Assembly (NCBI GenBank): GCA_019115745.1
Contig: DXDA01000036.1
Coordinates: 29,601 to 93,600, forward strand
Reading direction: 5' to 3'
DNA: 64,000 nt
Origin: Candidatus Alistipes intestinigallinarum
GTDB lineage: Bacteria; Bacteroidota; Bacteroidia; Bacteroidales; Rikenellaceae
Positions 11,290-20,825 of the stretch are shown in pieces; within the stretch, counting starts at the first letter, position 1, and each line of letters begins with the position of its first letter. The notes beneath the pieces were generated by a model. That model had not been told where the DNA came from, ran no database searches, and saw only the letters and a list, made by a program, of their open reading frames with translations. A program made the translations under genes and the position numbers.

Positions 11290-13722
11290 ATGAAAAAGTT
11301 GTCAGGAATGGCCGGAGCGTTGGCTCTGTCGTTGTTCGCATTGGCGGGTTGCAAGGACGATCCTACCGACCTGTTGCCTCCGCACGTGCCCTTTGAGGTT
11401 ACGGACCTCACCAACGTGATGCTTCCGGAGGTCTCCATCGTTCCGGGAATGACCGTTGCCGTAAACGGCGTCGGGTTCGTCGAGACCGATACGGATCTGG
11501 TGCTGAAAGCCGCGCAGACCGGAGAACAGGTTGTTCCCGAGTCGGTTGCCGTCGACGAGAAGTTGACGAACGTACGATTTACGATCCCCGAGGCGTGCCC
11601 CGAGGCGGAGTATGCTGTCCTGCTGACCCGTGTGGACGGCCAACAGGTCGAACTGGGCCGTATCGAGGTTGGACATACGATCGCTATCCGGGAGCTTCTG
11701 GCCAGCGAGACCTATGACCGTGACAGTTGGATCACGATCCACGGCCAGGGTTTTTACGAAGGGGATGAAATCATCCTGAATGCCTACGATGAGTCGTATA
11801 CCTGCGCGACGACCGTCTCTTCGGCCAATGCGGATGGCGGGTCGGTCAAGTTCGAGAGCCCTTCGGGGCTGACGGGCCGGGTCGAGGCGCAGATCAAACG
11901 CGGTGTGGTGACCTCCGATCTGACGGAGTTCGTGATCGGGGAGCTGCTGCCCGAAATTTCGGAGGTGGTGGTTCCTGCGGTTTCGATCGCCCCGGGCATG
12001 ACGCTCGACGTTACGGCCGAGGGTATTGCCACCACGGACAAGGATTTGCTGCTGGTCCGGGAGGGTACGGAACTGCCGCTTGAGGAGATTGAGCTCTCCG
12101 AGACGGGCTTCCGCTTTACGATCCCGTCGACGGCGGAGTTCGGAACCTACAAGCTGTGCGTCGACCGGGTCGACAATACGCGGGTTGAACTGGCCGACAT
12201 CGAACTGGTCGACGAGATCGAGGTGTCGGACGTACATCTGGCGCTCGACGAGTGCCCGGTCAACGAACCGATCGTGGTCTACGGAACGGGATTCTATGCC
12301 GGAGACGTGATTCGCTTCGTCAGCAAGGAGGCCGGGATCGACGAGAAGGTCGAGACGGAGTCGGTTCTCTCTTCTGAGGAGGAGGTCCTGGGTGTGAAGT
12401 TGACCCCTCCCGCCGACTTTATCGGTGAGGCCGAGTTGCATGTCTGCCGCGGAACGGTGAGCAGCCTGCTCCTCTCCGTACAGGTGATGGATGCCATCGG
12501 CAACGTGGTCATTCCGTCGTTCTCGATCGTGCCGGGGCAGACCGTGACCATCGCCGCCACGAACGTCGATCCGGAGGATCTGTTCGAACTTCGCTCGGCT
12601 TCGGCGGAGCCGATTCGCCCGACGCGGGTTGCATCCGACAATGCCGGTTATACGATGACCCTTCCCGAAGATATTCCGGCGGGGATCTATACGCTGGTCT
12701 CGACCCGTACGGAGCAGGAACTGGGCGAACTGACCGTCAGCGATGCAATCGAGTTGGATGACCTGCGCTTCTCGGACGACATGTTTATCCAGGGCGCTTC
12801 GTACGAGGTTGAGGTGACGACCTCCTCCGCACCGCAGGCGAAGACCTTCGCTCCGGGCGACCGGATCCGCGTGGAGAACGAATCTTCGGACGTACTGCTC
12901 GAAGAGGAGATCGTGCTGGATGCCTCGAATGCCTCGTTCTCGTTCCAGACGCCGGCCGAACTGCAGGGCAAGGGGCGTGTGCTGCTGCTCCGCGGCGCAC
13001 TGAGTCTCGAACTGGGTACGATCGACCTGATCGAAGAGGTGAAGGTTGGCGACTATTTCAAGGGCGGTATCGTGGTATGGCTTGATCCGCAGAATCCGGC
13101 TCACGGTATCACCATGAACCTCTTCCACGGCAATGCTACGCAGCGCAATGCCGGTCTGCTGCACAACCGCCGTACGGCATTCGGTCATGAAAACCTCGAT
13201 CACGGTACGGACCGGGATGAGTTCATGGAGATCGGCATGGGGGATGTCTGCACGCAGATGATTCTCGATGCGGAGGAGGCTGCCGGCTACGATTCGACAC
13301 AGCCCGTACGGGAGGATCCTCCCACGGACGGAGAGGCGCTCTCTGCGGCCCGGATCTGCACCGACCTGGTGACGACGGACAAATATACGGGTGAAACCTA
13401 TGACGACTGGTTCCTGCCGACGGTCAAACTGCTCAACCATGTCTATACGATCCGTAAAGAGCTGAACGAGTGCTTCGACCGGGAGGGCGGCGAGTCGTTT
13501 GCCGGAACCGGCTATGTCTACCAGTACGGGCCGGAGGCCGGGCAGAACGGTTACGATTCCACGGACGGCAGCTCGAACTACATCTCCTCCAACCAGTCGA
13601 AACTCGATCCGGAGAACGGACTGAATCAGGCCCGTTTCCAGAGCTTCACCGATGCGGGGGCTTCCGGATGGTTCAACAAACTCGATCCGTACTATTACGT
13701 GCGTGCTGCGCGGAAGTTCTGA
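11290..13722 (+). CDS. Surface lipoprotein with three tandem IPT/TIG-like modules and the same C-terminal module as the upstream gene
   Basis: Lipobox FALAGC. Repeated module starts VMLPEVSIVPGMTV, VVVPAVSIAPGMTL, VVIPSFSIVPGQTV. C-terminus VGDYFKGGIVVWLDPQNPAHGITMNLFHG...YDDWFLPTVKLL. Confidence 0.65.
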   Translation: MKKLSGMAGALALSLFALAGCKDDPTDLLPPHVPFEVTDLTNVMLPEVSIVPGMTVAVNGVGFVETDTDLVLKAAQTGEQVVPESVAVDEKLTNVRFTIPEACPEAEYAVLLTRVDGQQVELGRIEVGHTIAIRELLASETYDRDSWITIHGQGFYEGDEIILNAYDESYTCATTVSSANADGGSVKFESPSGLTGRVEAQIKRGVVTSDLTEFVIGELLPEISEVVVPAVSIAPGMTLDVTAEGIATTDKDLLLVREGTELPLEEIELSETGFRFTIPSTAEFGTYKLCVDRVDNTRVELADIELVDEIEVSDVHLALDECPVNEPIVVYGTGFYAGDVIRFVSKEAGIDEKVETESVLSSEEEVLGVKLTPPADFIGEAELHVCRGTVSSLLLSVQVMDAIGNVVIPSFSIVPGQTVTIAATNVDPEDLFELRSASAEPIRPTRVASDNAGYTMTLPEDIPAGIYTLVSTRTEQELGELTVSDAIELDDLRFSDDMFIQGASYEVEVTTSSAPQAKTFAPGDRIRVENESSDVLLEEEIVLDASNASFSFQTPAELQGKGRVLLLRGALSLELGTIDLIEEVKVGDYFKGGIVVWLDPQNPAHGITMNLFHGNATQRNAGLLHNRRTAFGHENLDHGTDRDEFMEIGMGDVCTQMILDAEEAAGYDSTQPVREDPPTDGEALSAARICTDLVTTDKYTGETYDDWFLPTVKLLNHVYTIRKELNECFDREGGESFAGTGYVYQYGPEAGQNGYDSTDGSSNYISSNQSKLDPENGLNQARFQSFTDAGASGWFNKLDPYYYVRAARKF

Positions 13723-13764
13723 TCCGAAAAAGCTGATTGTCAAAACCGAAAAACTATATTTTAG

Positions 13765-16700
13765 ATGAACATGAAAAAGAACTGGATATTCGCCGCCCTG
13801 AGCGCAATGATGGTGGTGTCGGGCGGATATGCCCAGGAGAAGGGCGGCGAAGGTCTCGATCAGGAACCCAGCAAACCCAAGGCGAAGGTCGATCTGTTCG
13901 CCATTGCGAAGGAGCGGATGACCGCCAAGCGGGTTCTCAATACCTCCACGATCACCGACACTCCCCTTGCGGGAGGTCGGCGGGTCGTGTGGAGCATCGG
14001 CGCGAAGGATCGTTCGGCGTCCGATCTGGCTCTGGGCCCCGACGGTTTCCGGCAGTTTCTGGCCCGGGATTTCGGCTTCGAGGACCGCAACTTCATCGTC
14101 GGAGCCGACGATGCACGGGAGATGTTCCCCTACGTGTTGCCGGGACCCGTCGACACGTGGGGCGGAAGCTGGCCCACTTCGGGGTGGCATACGCACCAGT
14201 TGAATATCGATTTCGGGGTCGACCGGCTCCCGGAGTCGGGCGACTGGACCCTGGTGGTGAACCTGCTCGATTATGCCAAGGAGTTCCTGCCGCTGGTTAA
14301 GGTCAGCATCAACGAGCAGGATTATAAACTGCAGCTTTCGGCCGAGGGTTACGACGTCAAGACCCAGAAAAAACCGCTCTACGATCAGCCGCTGGTCGAT
14401 ACGCTGCCCATTTCGGGCGACCTGCGCCGCATTACGCCGCTCACGCTGGAGATTCCCATCGAGAAGGGGATGATCCGTCCGGGCGGGAACCGCGTGGTGA
14501 TCTACGTGCTCGAAGGCTCCTGGATCATGTTCGACAACGTGGAGATGCACGCTCCGGCCGAGGCTCGAATCTCCGTTCCCGGGCGGGCATTTGTCGGGAA
14601 GGTCGAGGCGGCGAACTACAGCCTCCGGGAGTCGGACGGGGTATTCCAGCCGCTGCTGGTTGCTGTCGAGCAGCTCTCCGGCACCCCGACGGTCGAGGTT
14701 CGTCTCGACGGTGAGCGGATCTTCCGGACCAAGGCCGAAACCGGAACCTATAACTTCGAAGCGCCGATGCCGGCCGTGGAGCGCCCGACGGAGAGCGAAT
14801 ACGAAATTCTGGTCGACGGGAAGTCCGTCCGCCGGGGCAGCGTGCTGCGTTCGGCACAGCCCGAGCAGACTCCGGCCGATTACGTCGACACGTGGATCGG
14901 AACGGCTCACTCCCGCTGGATGATCGCTCCGGGACCGTGGATGCCCTTCGGTATGGTCAAGATGGCTCCGGACAACCAGAATGGCGGCTGGCAGGCCGGT
15001 TATCAGCCGACGTTCGAGAATCTGGGTGCGATCAGCCATATCCACTGCTGGTCGATGGCCGGACTGGGCATGTTGCCCGTCAACGGACCGCTGCAGATCC
15101 ATGTGGGAGACCAGTGGGATCCGGACAGCGGCTACCGTTCGCGCATCGACAAGCGTTCGGAGAAGACTCCGCTCGGAGAGTACAGCGTACACCTGACCGA
15201 TTATGACATCGAACTGGAGGTGACGGGTACGACGCGCTGCGGTTTCCAGCGCTACACCTTCCCGAAGGATCGCGGCAACGGACGTGTGATGATCGACATG
15301 CGGGTTCAGGGCGAATTCGACTACCGGATCGAGAATTTCGAGATCCGCAAGCTCGACGACCATACGATCCAGGGCTTCAGCCACCAGTTCTCGCCGTCGA
15401 TCTACTACGGGGATTCGGACCAGGAGTATACGGTCTACTTTACGCTTGAATTCGACCGTCCGATCGTGAAATACGGCGGCTGGGTCGAAGATCGGATCCA
15501 GGAGGGCGGCGTGATCCGCGGTGACGATGTCCGGGAGGCGGGAGCCTTCGTGGAGTTCGACCTCGGGGAGTCTCAGGTCGTACAGGTCCGTTCGGGCATC
15601 TCGTACGTGGGGCTCGAAAATTCGCAGCTCAACCTGCAGACGGAGATTACGGAGCCCTTCGGGTGGGATTTCGACGCCGTGTGCGCCTACAACAAGGCCA
15701 CGTGGAACGACCTGATCGCCCGTACGCTCATCACCACCTCCGACCGCAACGAAAAGGTCAAGTTCTATACGAACGTCTACCGGTCGCTTTGCAGCCGGTC
15801 GATCTACAGCGACGTCAACGGCGAGTGGGTCTCCGCGGATTTCGTGACGCGGCGGCTGAAGGATTCCGACGACCGGATGCTGGGCGGTGACGCCTTCTGG
15901 AACTCGTTCTGGAACCTGAACCAGTATTGGAATCTGGTGACTCCCGAGTGGAGCAAGCGTTGGGTCAACTCCGAACTGGCGATGTACGATGCGCTGGGAT
16001 GGCTCTCGAAGGGTGCCGGCGGTATGAAGTACATCAACGTGATGGTGGCCGAGCACGAGATCCCGATGATGGTAGCCGCACACCAGATGGGCATCGGCCC
16101 CTTCGATACGGGCAAGATGACCGCGGCGTTCGATGTCATGGAGAACTGTGCGCCGCGCCGTCTGGCCGGCGGGTATGTCGGCAACCGCGATATGATTCCC
16201 TACCTCAAGTACAAATACGTTCCCTATGAGTTGGGAATCTTCTCCAACACGATGGAGTACAGCTTCGACAACTGGGTCGTGGGTCAGTTCGCCAAGTCGA
16301 TCGGCGACGAGAAGCGCTACGAACTCTACAACGACCGGGGATACTGGTGGCGGAATGCGATCAATCCCGCGAACGGTTACGCCCAGATGCGGGATACGCT
16401 GGGTCGGTTCGTGCCGGATTTCGATCCGTTTGCTTCGGGAGCGCACGTCGAGTATGTCGAGGGCAATGCCTGGCAGCTCACCTTCTTCGTGCCTCAGGAT
16501 GTTCCGGCATTGGTCGATGCCATCGGGCAGAAGGAGTTCGTGGATCGGCTGCAGTGGGGCTTCGAGGCCAGCGAGCCGTGGCGCTACAACGCTCCCAACG
16601 ACCAGTATTGGGACTATCCGGTGGTGCAGGGCAACCAGCAGTCGATGCACTTTGCCTACCTGTTCAACTGGGCCGGGAAGCCGTGGCTGACGCAGCGCTG

Positions 16701-17106
16701 GAGCCGTTCGATCGCCGAACGCTACTACAACATTGGAGCCGCCAATGCCTACCTGGGTGACGAGGATCAGGGACAGATGAGCGCCTGGTTCGTCATGACG
16801 GCCATGGGGCTCTTCCAGACCGACGGCGGAGCGCGTGTCGATCCGGTCTATGAGATCGGCAGCCCGATTTACGAGAAGATCGTCATCGACCTGGGCAATC
16901 GTTTCGGCCGCGGCAAGACCTTCACCATCGAGGCGAAGAACACGTCCCGCAAGAACATCTACGTCCAGCGGGCATGGCTCAACGGAGAGCGTCTCGACTC
17001 CTTCTGCTTCCCGGCGAGCGAACTGCTCAAGGGCGGGAATCTGACGCTGGAGATGGGTCCGACGCCCAACAAGAAGTGGGGGCTCCGTCCGTATGAGAAG
17101 AAGTGA
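13765..17106 (+). CDS. GH92-family glycosyl hydrolase (alpha-mannosidase-like) with an N-terminal polysaccharide-lyase-type accessory domain
   Basis: GH92-type sequence (MIAPGPWMPFGMVKMAPDNQ; DEDQGQMSAWFVMTAMGLFQTDGG; YEIGSPIYEKIVIDL). N-terminus VVWSIGAKDRSASDLALGPDGFRQFLARDFGFED resembles the W-x-IG-x-x-D region of PL4/rhamnogalacturonan-lyase-like proteins. Confidence 0.85.
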   Translation: MNMKKNWIFAALSAMMVVSGGYAQEKGGEGLDQEPSKPKAKVDLFAIAKERMTAKRVLNTSTITDTPLAGGRRVVWSIGAKDRSASDLALGPDGFRQFLARDFGFEDRNFIVGADDAREMFPYVLPGPVDTWGGSWPTSGWHTHQLNIDFGVDRLPESGDWTLVVNLLDYAKEFLPLVKVSINEQDYKLQLSAEGYDVKTQKKPLYDQPLVDTLPISGDLRRITPLTLEIPIEKGMIRPGGNRVVIYVLEGSWIMFDNVEMHAPAEARISVPGRAFVGKVEAANYSLRESDGVFQPLLVAVEQLSGTPTVEVRLDGERIFRTKAETGTYNFEAPMPAVERPTESEYEILVDGKSVRRGSVLRSAQPEQTPADYVDTWIGTAHSRWMIAPGPWMPFGMVKMAPDNQNGGWQAGYQPTFENLGAISHIHCWSMAGLGMLPVNGPLQIHVGDQWDPDSGYRSRIDKRSEKTPLGEYSVHLTDYDIELEVTGTTRCGFQRYTFPKDRGNGRVMIDMRVQGEFDYRIENFEIRKLDDHTIQGFSHQFSPSIYYGDSDQEYTVYFTLEFDRPIVKYGGWVEDRIQEGGVIRGDDVREAGAFVEFDLGESQVVQVRSGISYVGLENSQLNLQTEITEPFGWDFDAVCAYNKATWNDLIARTLITTSDRNEKVKFYTNVYRSLCSRSIYSDVNGEWVSADFVTRRLKDSDDRMLGGDAFWNSFWNLNQYWNLVTPEWSKRWVNSELAMYDALGWLSKGAGGMKYINVMVAEHEIPMMVAAHQMGIGPFDTGKMTAAFDVMENCAPRRLAGGYVGNRDMIPYLKYKYVPYELGIFSNTMEYSFDNWVVGQFAKSIGDEKRYELYNDRGYWWRNAINPANGYAQMRDTLGRFVPDFDPFASGAHVEYVEGNAWQLTFFVPQDVPALVDAIGQKEFVDRLQWGFEASEPWRYNAPNDQYWDYPVVQGNQQSMHFAYLFNWAGKPWLTQRWSRSIAERYYNIGAANAYLGDEDQGQMSAWFVMTAMGLFQTDGGARVDPVYEIGSPIYEKIVIDLGNRFGRGKTFTIEAKNTSRKNIYVQRAWLNGERLDSFCFPASELLKGGNLTLEMGPTPNKKWGLRPYEKK

Positions 17107-17191
17107 TCGAATTTGCAAATGAGAGTTGTGCGGGGATTCCGGCATCCCGATCGTTGCGGGGTGCCGGAATCCTCCCGATAACCGGAAACAA

Positions 17192-19537
17192 ATGACCATG
17201 AAACGAATCTGTTTGTTGATCGCAGCGCTTTGGGCAATGGCGGCCGTTGCCGAGGAGCGGGACTATACGCGCTACGTGCTGCCGATGGTTGGGACGGACA
17301 ATGAGTTCATCCTCTCCAACGGCAACGTGCTTCCCTTTGCGGCCCGCCCGTGGGGAATGAACCACTGGACGCCGCAGACGGCCGTGAACTGCGAGCCGTG
17401 GCAGTATGTCTACGATGCCACCCACATCACCGGACTCAAGCAAACCCACCAGCCGAGTCCGTGGGGCGGGGACTATGCGATGTTCTCGCTGATGCCGACC
17501 GTCGGGCCGATGAAGTTCCGGGAGGAGGAGCGCAAGAGCTGGTTTTCGCACAAGGCCGAGGAGTCGAAACCTCACTATTACCGGGTCTACCTGGCGGATT
17601 ACGACATTACGGCCGAGATGACGCCCTCGTCGCGGGGGTGCCTCATGCGCTTTACATATCCGCAGAGCGATGCGGCGAACGTCGTGATCGACGCCTTCGA
17701 CGAAGATTCCTACGTACAGGTGATTCCCGAGGAACGCAAGGTGATCGGCTATACGACGCAGTATTACCATAGCGGCAAGAAGGCTCCGGACAACTTCCGG
17801 AACTATTTCGTCATCGTGTTCGACACGCCGTTCGAGGAGTTTGCCGTCTGGCTCGGCAACGGTTTCGACCGGAAGGCCTGTGAGGCACAGGGTGGCCGGA
17901 CCGGTGTTGTTGTGCGTTTCAAGACCCGCCGGGGCCAGCAGGTCCAGGCCCGGATCGCCTCGTCGTTCATCAGTTACGAACAGGCCGAAATCTCGTTGAA
18001 GCGCGAAATCGGGGAGAAGAGCTTCGAGACGCTCTGCGAGGAGGGGCGTCGTGCGTGGAACGATTGCCTGAGCCGCTTCCGGGTGAAGGACGACCGGCTG
18101 GATGATCTGGACAACGTCCGGATGTTCTATACGGCTCTCTATCGGATGTTCCTCTATCCGCGGGAGTTCTTCGAATACGACGCTGCGGGGCAGATGATCC
18201 ACTACAGCCCCTTTACCGGAGAGGTTTGTCCGGGGCGGATGCACACCGATAACGGCTATTGGGATACGTTCCGTGCGGCGCGTCCGTTCTTCGACCTCTT
18301 CTTCCCCGACTGGCACGCCGGGTACATGGAGTCCGTGGCCAATACGTTCCGGGAGAGCGGCTGGCTGCCGGAGTGGGTCTCCCCGGGGCATATCGACGCG
18401 ATGATCGGTTCGAATTCGGCGTCGGTGATTGCTTCGGCCTACTTTGCGGGGGTTCCCGGCATGGATATGGAGACGCTCTGGGAGGGAATGTACAAGATGG
18501 CATACCATGCCCATCCGAAGTTGTCGTCCGTCGGTCGGGCCGGTGCGGAGGCTTACGACCGGCTGGGATACGTCCCGAACGACATCGGGGTCAAGGAGAG
18601 TGCTGCGCGGACACTCGAATATGCCTATGACGACTATTGCGTGTTGAAGGTGGCCGAGGCCCTGGGAAAGAGCCCCGAGATCATCGACACGTTCCGCAAA
18701 CGGGCCCTGAACTATCGGAATCTCTTCCACCGGCAGTTCAATCTGATGGCCGGGAAGGACTCTTCGGGACGCTTCCGGCCCGATTTCAACCCGCTGGCCT
18801 GGGGCGGAGACTTTACCGAGGGCAACAGTTGGCACTATACGTGGAGTGCCTTCCACGATCCGGCCGGACTGGCCGATCTGATGGGTGGCGACCGGGCCTT
18901 TATCCGGATGCTGGATTCGGTCTTCGAGCAGCCTCCTGTGTTCGACGTCTCGAACTACGGGGGACAGGTGATCCACGAGGTGCGCGAGATGCAGATCATG
19001 AATTTCGGACAGTACGCCCACGGCAACCAGCCGATCCAGCACATGATCTATCTTTACGACTGGACTTCGGAGCCGTGGAAGACGCAATACCATGTCCGGG
19101 ATGTGCTTGCGCGGTTGTACCGCCCGACGCCCGACGGCTATTGCGGCGACGAGGACAACGGTCAGACCTCGGCGTGGTATGTCTTTTCGGCGCTGGGCAT
19201 CTACCCGGTGAATCCCGTATCGGGAGAGTATGCGATCGGATCGCCGCTGTTCCGGGAGGTGGAGATCACGCTTCCCGACGGGAAGATCCTGACGATCTCG
19301 GCCCCGGAGAACGACGACCGCAACCGCTATGTGGACCGCGTCCGGGTCAACGGCAAGGCCTGCACGGTGAATTACCTGACGCGCGAACAACTTCGGCAGG
19401 GCGGGACGATCGAATTCCGGATGGCTGCCGAACCCAATACGAAACGGGGTGTCGACAAGGCATCGCGACCCTATTCGTTCTCCGAGGAGTACGGTGCGGC
19501 GGCCGGATCGGAGCAAGCTCCCGCCGCCTCATTTTAA
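17192..19537 (+). CDS. GH92-family glycosyl hydrolase (alpha-mannosidase-like)
   Basis: Signal peptide MKRICLLIAALWAMAAVA; YVLPMVGTDNEF; CGDEDNGQTSAWYVFSALGIYPVNP; YAIGSPLFREVEITLPDG. The ORF track starts at 17126, but the signal peptide supports 17192 or 17198. Confidence 0.9.
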   Translation: MTMKRICLLIAALWAMAAVAEERDYTRYVLPMVGTDNEFILSNGNVLPFAARPWGMNHWTPQTAVNCEPWQYVYDATHITGLKQTHQPSPWGGDYAMFSLMPTVGPMKFREEERKSWFSHKAEESKPHYYRVYLADYDITAEMTPSSRGCLMRFTYPQSDAANVVIDAFDEDSYVQVIPEERKVIGYTTQYYHSGKKAPDNFRNYFVIVFDTPFEEFAVWLGNGFDRKACEAQGGRTGVVVRFKTRRGQQVQARIASSFISYEQAEISLKREIGEKSFETLCEEGRRAWNDCLSRFRVKDDRLDDLDNVRMFYTALYRMFLYPREFFEYDAAGQMIHYSPFTGEVCPGRMHTDNGYWDTFRAARPFFDLFFPDWHAGYMESVANTFRESGWLPEWVSPGHIDAMIGSNSASVIASAYFAGVPGMDMETLWEGMYKMAYHAHPKLSSVGRAGAEAYDRLGYVPNDIGVKESAARTLEYAYDDYCVLKVAEALGKSPEIIDTFRKRALNYRNLFHRQFNLMAGKDSSGRFRPDFNPLAWGGDFTEGNSWHYTWSAFHDPAGLADLMGGDRAFIRMLDSVFEQPPVFDVSNYGGQVIHEVREMQIMNFGQYAHGNQPIQHMIYLYDWTSEPWKTQYHVRDVLARLYRPTPDGYCGDEDNGQTSAWYVFSALGIYPVNPVSGEYAIGSPLFREVEITLPDGKILTISAPENDDRNRYVDRVRVNGKACTVNYLTREQLRQGGTIEFRMAAEPNTKRGVDKASRPYSFSEEYGAAAGSEQAPAASF

Positions 19538-19550
19538 ATAGTTTCGTGTT

Positions 19551-20753
19551 ATGGAAATGAAAACTTCGGGGCGAGCCCAGGGTCGTATTTCGATGCTGCT
19601 GCCCGTTCTCTTCTGCTTTTTCATCATGGGTTTCGTCGACATCGTCGGCACGGCCGTGGCCAACATCAAGGATGTGCTGGGCCTGAGCTCGACGATGGCG
19701 GGGTTGTTGCCCAACTTCATCTTTATCTGGTTCCTCTTCTGCTCGATCCCGGCCGGGATGCTGATGCGCCGCTACGGCCGGAAGCGCATGGTGCTGGTCA
19801 GCAATCTGATCACGTGCGTCGCCATGCTGCTGCCGCTGGTGCTGATTTTCGGTGTGGCCAAACCGGGCCTCGACGTCTATATCCCGGTTTTCGTGCTGAT
19901 GGGTGTCGGGAACACGATCATCCAGGTGGCTCTGAATCCGCTGTTGACCAACGTCGTCTCGGGCGACCGGCTGGCAAGTGCCATGACGTTGGGACAGTTC
20001 GTGAAGGCGCTCTCCTCGCTGCTCGGGCCCCAGATCGTTCTGTTTGCCTCCGTGTGGCTCGGCGACTGGAACTACGTCTTCCCGATCTACGCGATTCTGA
20101 CGATTCTCTCCTCCGTATGGCTCTTCTTCACGCCGATTCCGCGTGAGGCGTCGGATCCGTCGGGAAGTGCTACCTTCGGCGGGGCCTTCGGGTTGCTGCG
20201 TGACGGCTATCTGCTGCTGATGTTCCTGGTTATCCTGCTGATCGTCGGCGTCGATGTCGGGCTGAACTTCTTCATCCCGGAGATCTTCCGGGAGGTCTTC
20301 GCTGCGGAGAATCCGGCGTCGATGAACACGCTCTATTTCGGAGCCCGTGCCCTGGGGTCGTTCGTGTGCGCCATGCTGCTAGTGCGCTTTTCAGCCCGCA
20401 AGATCTTCGTCTGGACGATGGTCGTGGCTATTGCCGCCTATCTCTGGATGATGTTCCTGGCCGGATCGGCCGGAACGGCCAGCGCCCGCATCATCTTCAT
20501 CCTGCTCTTCCTGCCGGTAGGGTTTGCGACGGGAAACGTCTTCTCGATCGCCTTTTCGTTCGCCATGCAGCATCGTCCGGAGAAGGCCGACCTGATCTCG
20601 TCGCTGCTGATCATGGGGGTGGCCGGAGGCGGAGCCGTGACACTCGTCACCGGCGCCCTGTCCGATGCGCTGGGTATTCTGGGTGGCATGTCCGTGCTGC
20701 TGGTTTGCCTGCTTTTCATCTTTGGCGTATCGCTCTACGCTGCCCGGCGATAG
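19551..20753 (+). CDS. MFS transporter, sugar-transporter-like
   Basis: Multi-pass hydrophobic protein with FIFIWFLFCSIPAGMLMRRYGRKRMV; follows the GH92 genes co-directionally. Confidence 0.85.
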   Translation: MEMKTSGRAQGRISMLLPVLFCFFIMGFVDIVGTAVANIKDVLGLSSTMAGLLPNFIFIWFLFCSIPAGMLMRRYGRKRMVLVSNLITCVAMLLPLVLIFGVAKPGLDVYIPVFVLMGVGNTIIQVALNPLLTNVVSGDRLASAMTLGQFVKALSSLLGPQIVLFASVWLGDWNYVFPIYAILTILSSVWLFFTPIPREASDPSGSATFGGAFGLLRDGYLLLMFLVILLIVGVDVGLNFFIPEIFREVFAAENPASMNTLYFGARALGSFVCAMLLVRFSARKIFVWTMVVAIAAYLWMMFLAGSAGTASARIIFILLFLPVGFATGNVFSIAFSFAMQHRPEKADLISSLLIMGVAGGGAVTLVTGALSDALGILGGMSVLLVCLLFIFGVSLYAARR

Positions 20754-20768
20754 CCCGGGTGGCGTGCC

Positions 20769-20810
20769 AATAAAAATTCCCCGAACCATGTGGTTCGGGG
20801 AATTTTTATT
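20769..20810. terminator. Bidirectional intrinsic terminator between convergent genes
   Basis: Perfect inverted repeat AATAAAAATTCCCCGAACCA-TG-TGGTTCGGGGAATTTTTATT (20-nt arms), with an A/T tract on each side. Confidence 0.9.
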
Positions 20811-20825
20811 GAGCCGGAGAACCTT

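Noticed and set aside
11302-17199. 1,965 aa minus-strand ORF as a real protein
   Set aside because: Composition is low-complexity R/H/V/D-rich, there is no recognisable domain, and it lies fully antisense to lipoprotein and GH92 genes with clear signal peptides and motifs. Listed only as a low-interest observation.
17027-19516. 829 aa minus-strand ORF
   Set aside because: Antisense shadow of the second GH92 gene.
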